A stretch of DNA of 64,000 bases, taken from Flavobacteriales bacterium UBA1993 (GTDB taxonomy: Bacteria > Bacteroidota > Bacteroidia > Flavobacteriales_G > Salibacteraceae). The stretch lies in NCBI GenBank assembly GCA_002336485.1, contig DDCZ01000034.1, positions 51,707 to 115,706 on the forward strand, given 5' to 3'. The notes under the pieces are model-generated. The model saw only the letters and a list, made by a program, of their open reading frames with translations. It was not told the origin of the DNA and searched no databases. This document shows, in pieces, positions 17,835-24,781 of this stretch (the stretch's first letter is position 1; each line of letters starts with the position of its first letter). A program made the position numbers and the translations under genes.

Positions 17835-19034
17835 TTAACCTTTTTTTCCCTTGATTTCCTTGCTCTGAGTGCGCGGTTTGTTTCGGTTTTTCCCTCCTGG
17901 CTTCGGCTTCCTTTTCTTCTTCCGTTTATCGCCACCTTTTCTATCAAATCGGGTAAGGTCATCCTGGCCAAAAACATTCTCAAAGGATGGCTCAATATCA
18001 ATCTCTTCGATGAAGCTAAAGCCTTTCAAGTCTTCCACCTCTTTTCCTTTTTCGTTGAGTGCAATAACTTCTTTCACACGATCAACCTTCATAGGTATGA
18101 ACTCGTTTGGTGCGCTTGCATAAGAAAACCACATCATCCCTTTGAAAATGTCGCTCTTTTGATGAAACGCTACTCCTTTTTTCGTTTTCAACTTAACCTT
18201 TGGGCTTGGGAATTCTTGAATTGCCTCTACATAGGAGTCTAATTCATAGTTCAAGCAGCACTTCAGCTTACCGCACTGACCAGCGAGTTTCATTGGATTG
18301 ATGCTCAGCTGCTGGTATCGTGCAGCGGATGTTGAAACCGTTCGAAAATCTGTCAACCACGTGCTACAACAAAGTTCTCTGCCGCAGGAACCAATGCCCC
18401 CTACTCTTCCAGCTTCTTGTCGTGCGCCTATTTGTCGCATCTCCACCCGGACTCGATATTGATCTGCTAACACCTTTATCAATTGCCGAAAGTCTACTCG
18501 TTCTTCGGCGATGTAAAAAAACGTGGCCCTCTGCTCATCTGCTTGGTACTCCACATCGCTCAACTTCATATTGAGCTTTAAGTCTCGGATTGTTTTTCTG
18601 GTTTTTACAAGCGTTTCGCGCTCTTTGGCCTGGGCTGCCTGCCACTTTTCAATATCCTCCACCGTTGCTTTCCGACTTAGTTTCCGTATGTCGCGCGAGT
18701 CAGGCTTAATCTTGTATTTGCGCATTTGCAACCGTACCAATTCGCCAGTTAAGCTCACCACGCCCACGTCAAACCCCGTTACGGCCTCAACAGCCACAAC
18801 CTCACCGACGCCAACATCCAACAAGTCCGAGTTTTTGTAATACTCTTTGCGCGTGCTTTTGAATCGAACTTCGACAAACTGAGGCTCGTTTGACATACTC
18901 ACCTTCATGCCGGCTAACCAATCAAAAACCTCCAATTGGTTACACCCACTAGTACCGCAATTTCCATTGCTTTTACAACCAGCTGGCGTGCCGTTTGTGC
19001 CGCATCCTCCTGTCCCACAATTCTTACATCCCAT
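17835..19034 (-). CDS. ricT: RicT-like PSP1-domain protein with Cys-rich N-terminus
   Basis: PSP1 (YaaT/RicT) family protein. In Bacillus, RicT is part of an Fe-S cluster complex that affects RNase Y activity. The first 31 residues hold six Cys among Gly and Asn (C3, C6, C11, C20, C26, C31), a pattern I recall from Bacteroidota homologues. The PSP1 domain covers about 50-270 and contains CGRELCC and CGKLKCC, possible cluster ligands. The C-terminal 40 residues are extremely Lys/Arg-rich and probably disordered or RNA-binding. RicA and RicF partners are not in the window. The ATG at 19034 is the first of the frame and lies 50 bases past the holB stop. Confidence 0.85.
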   Translation of the reverse strand: MGCKNCGTGGCGTNGTPAGCKSNGNCGTSGCNQLEVFDWLAGMKVSMSNEPQFVEVRFKSTRKEYYKNSDLLDVGVGEVVAVEAVTGFDVGVVSLTGELVRLQMRKYKIKPDSRDIRKLSRKATVEDIEKWQAAQAKERETLVKTRKTIRDLKLNMKLSDVEYQADEQRATFFYIAEERVDFRQLIKVLADQYRVRVEMRQIGARQEAGRVGGIGSCGRELCCSTWLTDFRTVSTSAARYQQLSINPMKLAGQCGKLKCCLNYELDSYVEAIQEFPSPKVKLKTKKGVAFHQKSDIFKGMMWFSYASAPNEFIPMKVDRVKEVIALNEKGKEVEDLKGFSFIEEIDIEPSFENVFGQDDLTRFDRKGGDKRKKKRKPKPGGKNRNKPRTQSKEIKGKKG

Positions 19035-19084
19035 GCCGCTGTTCTTTACTCACAAACCTATTGAATTCTCCCATGAACATTGCC

Positions 19085-20260
19085 TTAATCCTTTTCGGCC
19101 ATTAATTTCTTACCGGCATGCACATATCGCACGGCGCTGATGCTTGCGTCAAACCAGACTATCTTTTCATTTACGTTGCGCTCAATATGAAAAGAAACCT
19201 CTTCTAATAATTCTAGAAACCCTCCTACGTTTGCCGTATTAATAAAGGGCGAAAAGTCTTTATAAAACTTAGCCTCTTCCCCTTCCATTGGCACATTCAT
19301 TTCAAGCCAGCCCATTCTATAGCATCTATCAAGCACTTTCAGCGCCGATTTACAGTACTGCCTTTGCGCGTCTCGAGATTTTCTGGCCATGCGTTCACTC
19401 CACTTGTACAGGCCGCTAATATCCCTTGAATAGGCAAGGCGCATCCACATTTTAAATTCGGTTAACCAAGGATCTTCGTCTCGATCAATTTCTTTTAGTG
19501 CATGGCTAACATGCGCCTCTGATCGAAAGGCGATATTCATGGCCACCTGCGGGTCGAGCCCTTTATGTTTGACTAAGAAATCCGCCAGTTCCTGTTCATC
19601 CACATGGTCTTCTCGGAAAATTTGCACTCTGGAAATAATCGTTGGCAAGAGCTTCGCAGGGTTTTCAGAAACTAGAAGAAACACTGTTTTTGCTGTGGGC
19701 TCCTCTAAGTTTTTAAGCATCTTATTTGCGAACGAATCATTCATCTTATCTGCATGCCAAATGATGAACACTCGGTATCCCCCCTCGAATGACCTTAGGG
19801 CGAGCTTTCTCCGCATTGACGCGCTTTCCTCTTCCCCGATAAAACCTTGCTTATTCTCAATCTCAATGGCCTGGTACCAGTCAATTAACTCGAGAAATGG
19901 GTTTGCTTTTATTGCCTCACGCCATTCTGGCAAAAAGCTATCGGAGTGTCTATCCTCTTTTTTCTTGACCCGCTTATTTCCATTTACAGGAAAAACGTGG
20001 TGGATATCAGGGTGGGTGTGCGACATTGTTCGCGTGCAACCTGAGCATATTTCACACGGCTCTCCTGCCTCTGGTTGTTCACAAAACAATAACTGACTTA
20101 AATGCAAGGCCAAGGCGAGGCCTGTCCCTCCTTCGTTTGAATGAATAAGCATAGCATGCGGCAGCCTTTCTTCCGCCACCATCTGATGAAACACTTGTTT
20201 CATTTCTTTTTGGCCTGGTATGTCTTTTGCGCGCACTTCTCTTCGAATTCTTGAGGGCAT
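19085..20260 (-). CDS. holB: DNA polymerase III delta' subunit
   Basis: Clamp-loader delta' subunit, 391 aa. The ATG at 20260 is chosen because the core (IPGQKEMKQVF, LPHAMLIHS) starts there; the open frame continues 92 codons upstream but that part is antisense to pgk. The zinc module is visible as CEQPEAGEPCEICSGC (about residues 60-75). The P-loop position reads NEGGTGLA without the Lys, as expected for delta', which does not hydrolyse ATP. Near the end of the AAA domain, SRVQIF matches the usual SRC/SRV region. Only 31 bases separate this start from the divergent pgk start. Confidence 0.9.
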   Translation of the reverse strand: MPSRIRREVRAKDIPGQKEMKQVFHQMVAEERLPHAMLIHSNEGGTGLALALHLSQLLFCEQPEAGEPCEICSGCTRTMSHTHPDIHHVFPVNGNKRVKKKEDRHSDSFLPEWREAIKANPFLELIDWYQAIEIENKQGFIGEEESASMRRKLALRSFEGGYRVFIIWHADKMNDSFANKMLKNLEEPTAKTVFLLVSENPAKLLPTIISRVQIFREDHVDEQELADFLVKHKGLDPQVAMNIAFRSEAHVSHALKEIDRDEDPWLTEFKMWMRLAYSRDISGLYKWSERMARKSRDAQRQYCKSALKVLDRCYRMGWLEMNVPMEGEEAKFYKDFSPFINTANVGGFLELLEEVSFHIERNVNEKIVWFDASISAVRYVHAGKKLMAEKD

Positions 20261-20265
20261 AAAGT

Positions 20266-20273
20266 TAATTTTG
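20266..20273 (+). promoter_or_regulatory. Candidate -7 box of pgk
   Basis: TAATTTTG, an exact TAnnTTTG match, 18 bases before the pgk ATG and within the 31-base gap to the divergent holB start. The -33 region would fall inside holB. Confidence 0.5.
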
Positions 20274-20291
20274 CCGACCAATAAAAGCACC

Positions 20292-21476
20292 ATGACGACG
20301 ATAGATTCATTTGATTTTAACGGAAAACGCGCACTGATTCGAGTTGACTTTAACGTTCCGCTTAATGATTCCTTAGAGGTAACGGACGACACCCGTATTG
20401 TAGCTGCGTTGCCTACCATAAAAAAGATTTTGGACGATGGCGGTTCGGTAGTCTTGATGTCGCACCTTGGAAGGCCAAAAACGGGTCCAGAGGATAAGTT
20501 CTCGCTAAAACATATTTTATCTGATGTCTCACGCATTATCGGACGTGATGTTCTGTTTTCAGCGGATTGTATTAGTCAAGAAGCTTGTTCCGCGAGCGCG
20601 GATTTAAAACCGGGTCAAGTGCTTCTTCTCGAAAACCTTCGTTTCTATAAAGAAGAAACCAAGGGCGATGCTTCGTTTGCTGAACATCTCTCTAAACACG
20701 GAGATATCTATGTCAACGATGCTTTTGGCACCGCACACAGAGCGCACGCTTCTACAGCGATCATAGCTCAGTTTTTCACGAAACGAGCTTTTGGAAAGCT
20801 CTTAGCTGCAGAAGTCGAAAACGCCCAAATGCTGCTTTCAGGTGCCGCACACCCTTTTACCGCCATTATTGGAGGCGCCAAAGTGAGTAGTAAAATTGAG
20901 GTCATCACTAACCTTCTCGATAAGGTGGATCATCTGATCATAGGTGGTGGCATGGCTTACACATTTGTAAAAGCAATGGGCGGTGCTGTAGGAAACTCAC
21001 TGGTTGAAGAAGATTACTTAGATACTGCGAAAGCTATTTTGTCTGAGGCTAAGTCCAAAGGCGTTCAGGTGCACCTACCAAAAGACTCAAAAATTGCTGA
21101 TAGCTTCTCCAACGAGGCTGTCACACAAATTGTAGGGTCGAATAACATTCCCGATGGTTGGATGGGGTTAGATGTGGGACCCGAAGCAATAGAATCATAC
21201 GATGTTGTGATAGCCAAAAGCAAAACAATTTTGTGGAATGGGCCGCTTGGAGTATTTGAGTTTGATGCGTTTGCTGAAGGAACCAAGCGCCTTGGAATTG
21301 CCATCGCCGCCGCAACGAAATCAGGAGCCTACTCGCTTGTAGGTGGTGGTGACAGTGTAGCGGCCGCAAAACAATTGCATATCGCTGAGCACATGAGCTA
21401 CATCAGCACAGGCGGCGGGGCTTTATTGGAGTTTTTGGAGGGAAAAACACTTCCCGGCGTTGCGGCTATTTCTTAA
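20292..21476 (+). CDS. pgk: Phosphoglycerate kinase
   Basis: Glycolytic enzyme converting 1,3-bisphosphoglycerate and ADP to 3-phosphoglycerate and ATP in the cytosol. Length 394 aa is standard. Signature sequences are ALIRVDFNVPL near the N-terminus, SHLGRP, the nucleotide-domain segment IIGGAKVSSKI, and GGGDSVAAA near the C-terminus. The ATG at 20292 is chosen over an upstream frame opening at 20220, because the extension overlaps holB and the TAATTTTG promoter box. It ends one base from the convergent cvpA stop. Confidence 0.97.
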   Translation: MTTIDSFDFNGKRALIRVDFNVPLNDSLEVTDDTRIVAALPTIKKILDDGGSVVLMSHLGRPKTGPEDKFSLKHILSDVSRIIGRDVLFSADCISQEACSASADLKPGQVLLLENLRFYKEETKGDASFAEHLSKHGDIYVNDAFGTAHRAHASTAIIAQFFTKRAFGKLLAAEVENAQMLLSGAAHPFTAIIGGAKVSSKIEVITNLLDKVDHLIIGGGMAYTFVKAMGGAVGNSLVEEDYLDTAKAILSEAKSKGVQVHLPKDSKIADSFSNEAVTQIVGSNNIPDGWMGLDVGPEAIESYDVVIAKSKTILWNGPLGVFEFDAFAEGTKRLGIAIAAATKSGAYSLVGGGDSVAAAKQLHIAEHMSYISTGGGALLEFLEGKTLPGVAAIS

Positions 21477-22043
21477 TCAATCGTTGTCGTCTTCCAAACC
21501 TTCACCTTCCATTTCAAATAGTGGCGCTGCCACCTCTTCTGCTTTTTCCATCCAGCCGCTTTCGGTTAGAATCGGCAAAATGGTTGGCGCTGATTTTAGT
21601 ATTGGCTCAAACAGCAGGCTATTCTGTGGCTCCGACTTACTCATAACTGGAACGAGGTGGTCAAACCAAGAAACGATGTTTAGAACGATAGATAATATCA
21701 GCGCCATCTTAACAATTCCAAAAACAAGGCCGGCCAGCTTGTTAACTAGCTTAAGCGCCACCAAGTTCACAGCTTTTTCAAGGATTTTTGCCAACGCATA
21801 AACCGCAAAAACAACTCCTACAAAAGTCAATATGAACGCTAAGTATCCAGACCAGGTTCCCTCCAGCTCGAACCAGGATTTTAGTTGGGCGCCAACAATT
21901 TCTGAAAAATTTGCGGCAACGTAAACCCCTGCGATAAGTGCAGCGATCGAGGCTAATTCAATGATTAATCCCTTGCTAAAACCTTTCCAGGCAGCAAACA
22001 ATAAGGGTATGAATAGAATGATGTCCCAATGATTGAAATCCAT
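21477..22043 (-). CDS. CvpA family membrane protein
   Basis: Integral membrane protein of 188 aa with four hydrophobic segments, related to colicin V production protein CvpA. The N-terminal WDIILFIPLLFAAWKGFSKGLI pattern (aromatic, then Gly-x-x-x-Gly) is typical. The C-terminal about 35 residues are acidic and soluble. The start is the ATG at 22043; a 46-residue upstream extension lacks family character and overlaps the divergent gene. Function in this lineage is not known beyond a possible envelope role. Confidence 0.85.
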   Translation of the reverse strand: MDFNHWDIILFIPLLFAAWKGFSKGLIIELASIAALIAGVYVAANFSEIVGAQLKSWFELEGTWSGYLAFILTFVGVVFAVYALAKILEKAVNLVALKLVNKLAGLVFGIVKMALILSIVLNIVSWFDHLVPVMSKSEPQNSLLFEPILKSAPTILPILTESGWMEKAEEVAAPLFEMEGEGLEDDND

Positions 22044-22080
22044 TGGCTCAAAATTAAAGCTCTGACATGCCAACCAAACA

Positions 22081-22088
22081 TACATTTG
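22081..22088 (+). promoter_or_regulatory. -7 box five bases before a start codon (probable leaderless gene)
   Basis: TACATTTG is an exact TAnnTTTG match and ends five bases before the ATG at 22094. If used, transcription would start at or next to the start codon, and it decides against the longer frame opening at 22067. Confidence 0.5.
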
Positions 22089-22093
22089 CCGCG

Positions 22094-22429
22094 ATGAATG
22101 AACAGGATTTTGAACAACTATGGAACGGCGCTCAAGGCAAGTTCGAAACCAAATTCGGCCAACCCTTAGATTTACAGGCAATCCTGTTCCTAATTGGTAT
22201 CAACGAGTTAGGCCAAGGGCCTAGAAAACTATCTAAAGATCAAAAAATTGATGTTATCCACATCGCAGTGTGTCACCTTCTGCAGCCATATGGCTACTAT
22301 GAATACACTGGTTTAGATAAAGATGGTTGGCCGCATTACAAAAGAAATGAGCGGCTTCCAAAGCTTATGGCTCAGGACCAAGAACACCTAATGAAGGAGG
22401 CGATAATTAATTACAGCTCAGAATGGTAA
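22094..22429 (+). CDS. Conserved small cytosolic protein of unknown function
   Basis: A 111-residue soluble protein, mostly helical, with no signal peptide or known motif that I recognise. Segments that look conserved include LDLQAILFLIGINELG, DVIHIAVCHLL and YYEYTGLDKDGWPHY. It is divergent from cvpA (50 bases apart) and its last 23 bases overlap the end of the convergent lipoprotein gene. I suspect a Bacteroidota-specific family but cannot name it. The start at 22094 rather than 22067 is based on the TACATTTG box lying between the two. Confidence 0.65.
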   Translation: MNEQDFEQLWNGAQGKFETKFGQPLDLQAILFLIGINELGQGPRKLSKDQKIDVIHIAVCHLLQPYGYYEYTGLDKDGWPHYKRNERLPKLMAQDQEHLMKEAIINYSSEW

Positions 22430-22817
22430 TTGTCTCGCTCGCCACTTCGTCGTTCTCAACTTGAATAAAACCTTCTCCACAAATGGAATCGACGGTAGTC
22501 TTTTTAATTTGATTTGGAGGAAGCCCAACAAGTGTTGTGGTTGTGTCATATCTCACCGCTCGCACTCTTAAAACGACCGGAAGGTCAAAGGTTTGAGTAT
22601 ACACACCCAAATCGTTTGTACGACCTTCTCTAACTACAACACACTCAGGTTCAGTGCAAAAGAGCTTAACGTGTACTTGTTTTTGTATTTGTCCACTATT
22701 ATCACGCACCTTAACCTCAGCGGTTCCGGGTCCGGGTGTGTTATCGCAAGAAGTGATTAAAACACCACTAAAAAGTGTGGATAATGCTATCACTCCGAAT
22801 AAGGCCTTCTTCAACAT
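22407..22817 (-). CDS. Small lipoprotein with Ig-like fold, unknown function
   Basis: A 136-residue protein with a lipoprotein signal (lipobox LITSC, Cys24) and a single beta-rich domain resembling a carboxypeptidase-regulatory/Ig-like module (AEVKVRDNSG...LGVYTQTFDLPVVLRVRAVRYD). Two Cys pairs (C53/C58 and C112/C135) may form disulfides. Expected to sit in the envelope facing the periplasm or outside. A TACTTTTG box at 22839-22846 is a good promoter candidate. The gene ends inside the convergent unknown gene. Specific role unknown. Confidence 0.7.
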   Translation of the reverse strand: MLKKALFGVIALSTLFSGVLITSCDNTPGPGTAEVKVRDNSGQIQKQVHVKLFCTEPECVVVREGRTNDLGVYTQTFDLPVVLRVRAVRYDTTTTLVGLPPNQIKKTTVDSICGEGFIQVENDEVASETITILSCN

Positions 22818-22838
22818 AATGAATCAAAATTTGACAAT

Positions 22839-22846
22839 CAAAAGTA
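22839..22846 (-). promoter_or_regulatory. Candidate -7 box of the small lipoprotein gene
   Basis: On the minus strand TACTTTTG, an exact TAnnTTTG match, 21 bases before the ATG at 22817. Confidence 0.45.
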
Positions 22847-22907
22847 AGAATATTCTAAGTCGTTATTTTCGCGCCCCGAAACAGGGTACATTAACACAGA
22901 CGTATAA

Positions 22908-23723
22908 ATGAAACTAAGCAGCCAACTCACCGTCCTTTTTTTATCTCTAGCCTTATTATCCAGCGCACAAGAAAAGCGCCCTCGACTACTTATTGAAACC
23001 TCTGAAGGCAATATGGTCATTGAGCTTTACAACGAAACGCCTCAGCATAGAGACAACTTTTTAAAGCTCGCAAAAGATGGGTTTTACGATGGCACTATAT
23101 TTCACAGAGTAATTAAAGAATTTATGATCCAAGGTGGAGACCCTGGATCCAAAGAAGCTGGTGCAACAAACCTTGGTAGTGGAGGCCCTGGTTACACCGT
23201 GGAGGCTGAGATTCTCCCACAGTTCATCCATAAAAAAGGCGCCCTAAGTGCGGCGCGGCAGGGAGATCAGGCCAACCCTGAACGCAGAAGCTCTGGTAGC
23301 CAATTTTACATTGTTCAAGGAAAGATATCCGACGATCCAATGCTAGAACAAATGGAGTTGCGATGCAATCAAGCGCTTACACAGCAGGTGCAGCGTGCGT
23401 TTTTTATGGCCCCCGAGAATAAAGAATACTTAGAGCGTATACAAAAGGCGCAAACCGAAAGAGATGAGGTAGCATTAAAGTCACTTTCAGACGAGGTGCA
23501 ACCAATGATTGAGGCCCGTATGAAAGATAAAGGCTTTAAGTATACGCAGGATCATAAAGACCTGTATAAAACTATTGGAGGAACGCCTTTTCTAGATCAA
23601 CAATACACCGTGTTCGGTGAGGTTGTGGAAGGATTAGGTGTTATCGACAAAATTGCTGCTGTAGAAACGAATAGTGATCGTCCTTTATCTGATATAAAGA
23701 TGACTGTCAAGCTTCTTGATTAG
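22908..23723 (+). CDS. Exported cyclophilin-type peptidyl-prolyl isomerase with helical insert
   Basis: Prolyl isomerase predicted to assist folding of exported proteins. A signal peptide covers about residues 1-20 (ALLSSAQ). The cyclophilin core is recognisable as FHRVIKEFMIQGGDP, LSAARQGDQANPERRSSGSQFYIVQG and YTVFGEVVEG. Between the last two, about 75 residues (about 148-225) form a charged helical insert not present in the minimal fold; I recall similar inserts in other Bacteroidota cyclophilins. Catalytic-type Arg (FHR) and Gln are present. The ATG at 22908 starts the signal peptide. pheS follows after 26 bases. Confidence 0.9.
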   Translation: MKLSSQLTVLFLSLALLSSAQEKRPRLLIETSEGNMVIELYNETPQHRDNFLKLAKDGFYDGTIFHRVIKEFMIQGGDPGSKEAGATNLGSGGPGYTVEAEILPQFIHKKGALSAARQGDQANPERRSSGSQFYIVQGKISDDPMLEQMELRCNQALTQQVQRAFFMAPENKEYLERIQKAQTERDEVALKSLSDEVQPMIEARMKDKGFKYTQDHKDLYKTIGGTPFLDQQYTVFGEVVEGLGVIDKIAAVETNSDRPLSDIKMTVKLLD

Positions 23724-23737
23724 TCGTTTTTGAACTA

Positions 23738-23745
23738 TACATTTA
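23738..23745 (+). promoter_or_regulatory. -7-like box four bases before the pheS start
   Basis: TACATTTA differs from TAnnTTTG only in the last base and ends four bases before the ATG at 23750, a spacing repeated at several other genes here. Confidence 0.35.
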
Positions 23746-23749
23746 TCCT

Positions 23750-24781
23750 ATGAGTTTTTCCGGCCGCGTAGAACATTTAATTCAGGAGTTGAATGAAGCT
23801 AAAGCTTCAACCAAGGAGGATGTTGAGCGCTTCAGAATTAAATTTTTAGGCTCTAAAGGCGTTTTCAAAGACTTGTTTTCTGAGTTTAAACAAGTTTCAT
23901 CAGATGAAAAAAGACAGTTTGGAAAACAGCTAAACGAACTTAAAGCAAGGGCTGAAGGTCAATTTAGCTCGTGGTCCAAAGAATTTTCTGAGGGATTGGT
24001 TGCCAACGAGGCGCACGACCTTACCCGCCCTGGAATGACCGTCGCGCCAGGCGCTCATCACCCTATTTCCATTATAAAGGATGAAATCATTGATATTTTC
24101 CACGCCATCGGATTTTCGGTTGCGGAAGGACCTGAAATTGAAGATGATTGGCACAACTTTTCCGCGTTAAACTTCCCTCCCGAGCACCCGGCTCGCGACA
24201 TGCAAGACACATTTTTTATCAAAGACCCTAATGGCGGTCAAGATTATGTATTGCGTACACACACCTCTTCCGTTCAGGTGCGAACCATGGAAAACGAGAA
24301 ACCACCGATCAGAATCATAGCGCCAGGACGCGTCTTTCGAAACGAAGCTGTAAGCGCACGATCGCATTGTATTTTCCACCAAATTGAAGGGTTGTATATA
24401 GACAAGGGTGTCACGTTTGCTGATATGAAACAAACACTCGAATACTTTGCAAAAGCCTTCTTTGGTAAAAGCAAGATTCGGCTCCGCCCATCTTACTTCC
24501 CGTTCACCGAGCCAAGTGCAGAAATGGATGTTTATTGGGGGCTTGAGAACGAGCTTGATCATAGAATTACTAAAGGCACAGGTTGGTTAGAGGTTATGGG
24601 TTGTGGTATGGTTGATCCTGCTGTATTAGCTTCTTGTGGCATTGACCCGGAAGTTTATTCTGGTTTTGCTTTTGGCATGGGGCTCGAGCGTAGCGCAATG
24701 CAACGATTTCAAATTCCAGACATTCGTATGATTTTCGAAAATGATGTGCGTTTTCTCTCGCAATTCCAATCCGCAATTTGA
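23750..24781 (+). CDS. pheS: Phenylalanine-tRNA ligase alpha subunit
   Basis: Catalytic alpha subunit of the heterotetrameric class II synthetase that charges tRNA-Phe. An N-terminal coiled coil (about 1-90) contacts tRNA. The catalytic domain shows HPISIIKDEI, the motif 2 region RIIAPGRVFRNEAVSARSH and motif 3 FGMGLERSAMQRFQIPDIR. Length 343 aa is normal. The beta subunit gene is not in the window, as is usual when pheS and pheT are unlinked in this phylum. Its stop codon overlaps the TTG start of the next gene (TTGA). Confidence 0.96.
   Translation: MSFSGRVEHLIQELNEAKASTKEDVERFRIKFLGSKGVFKDLFSEFKQVSSDEKRQFGKQLNELKARAEGQFSSWSKEFSEGLVANEAHDLTRPGMTVAPGAHHPISIIKDEIIDIFHAIGFSVAEGPEIEDDWHNFSALNFPPEHPARDMQDTFFIKDPNGGQDYVLRTHTSSVQVRTMENEKPPIRIIAPGRVFRNEAVSARSHCIFHQIEGLYIDKGVTFADMKQTLEYFAKAFFGKSKIRLRPSYFPFTEPSAEMDVYWGLENELDHRITKGTGWLEVMGCGMVDPAVLASCGIDPEVYSGFAFGMGLERSAMQRFQIPDIRMIFENDVRFLSQFQSAI

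Noticed and set aside
20220..20291. Longer pgk reading frame from 20220
   Set aside because: It overlaps the divergent holB gene and its TAATTTTG promoter box; the normal Pgk N-terminus begins at 20292.
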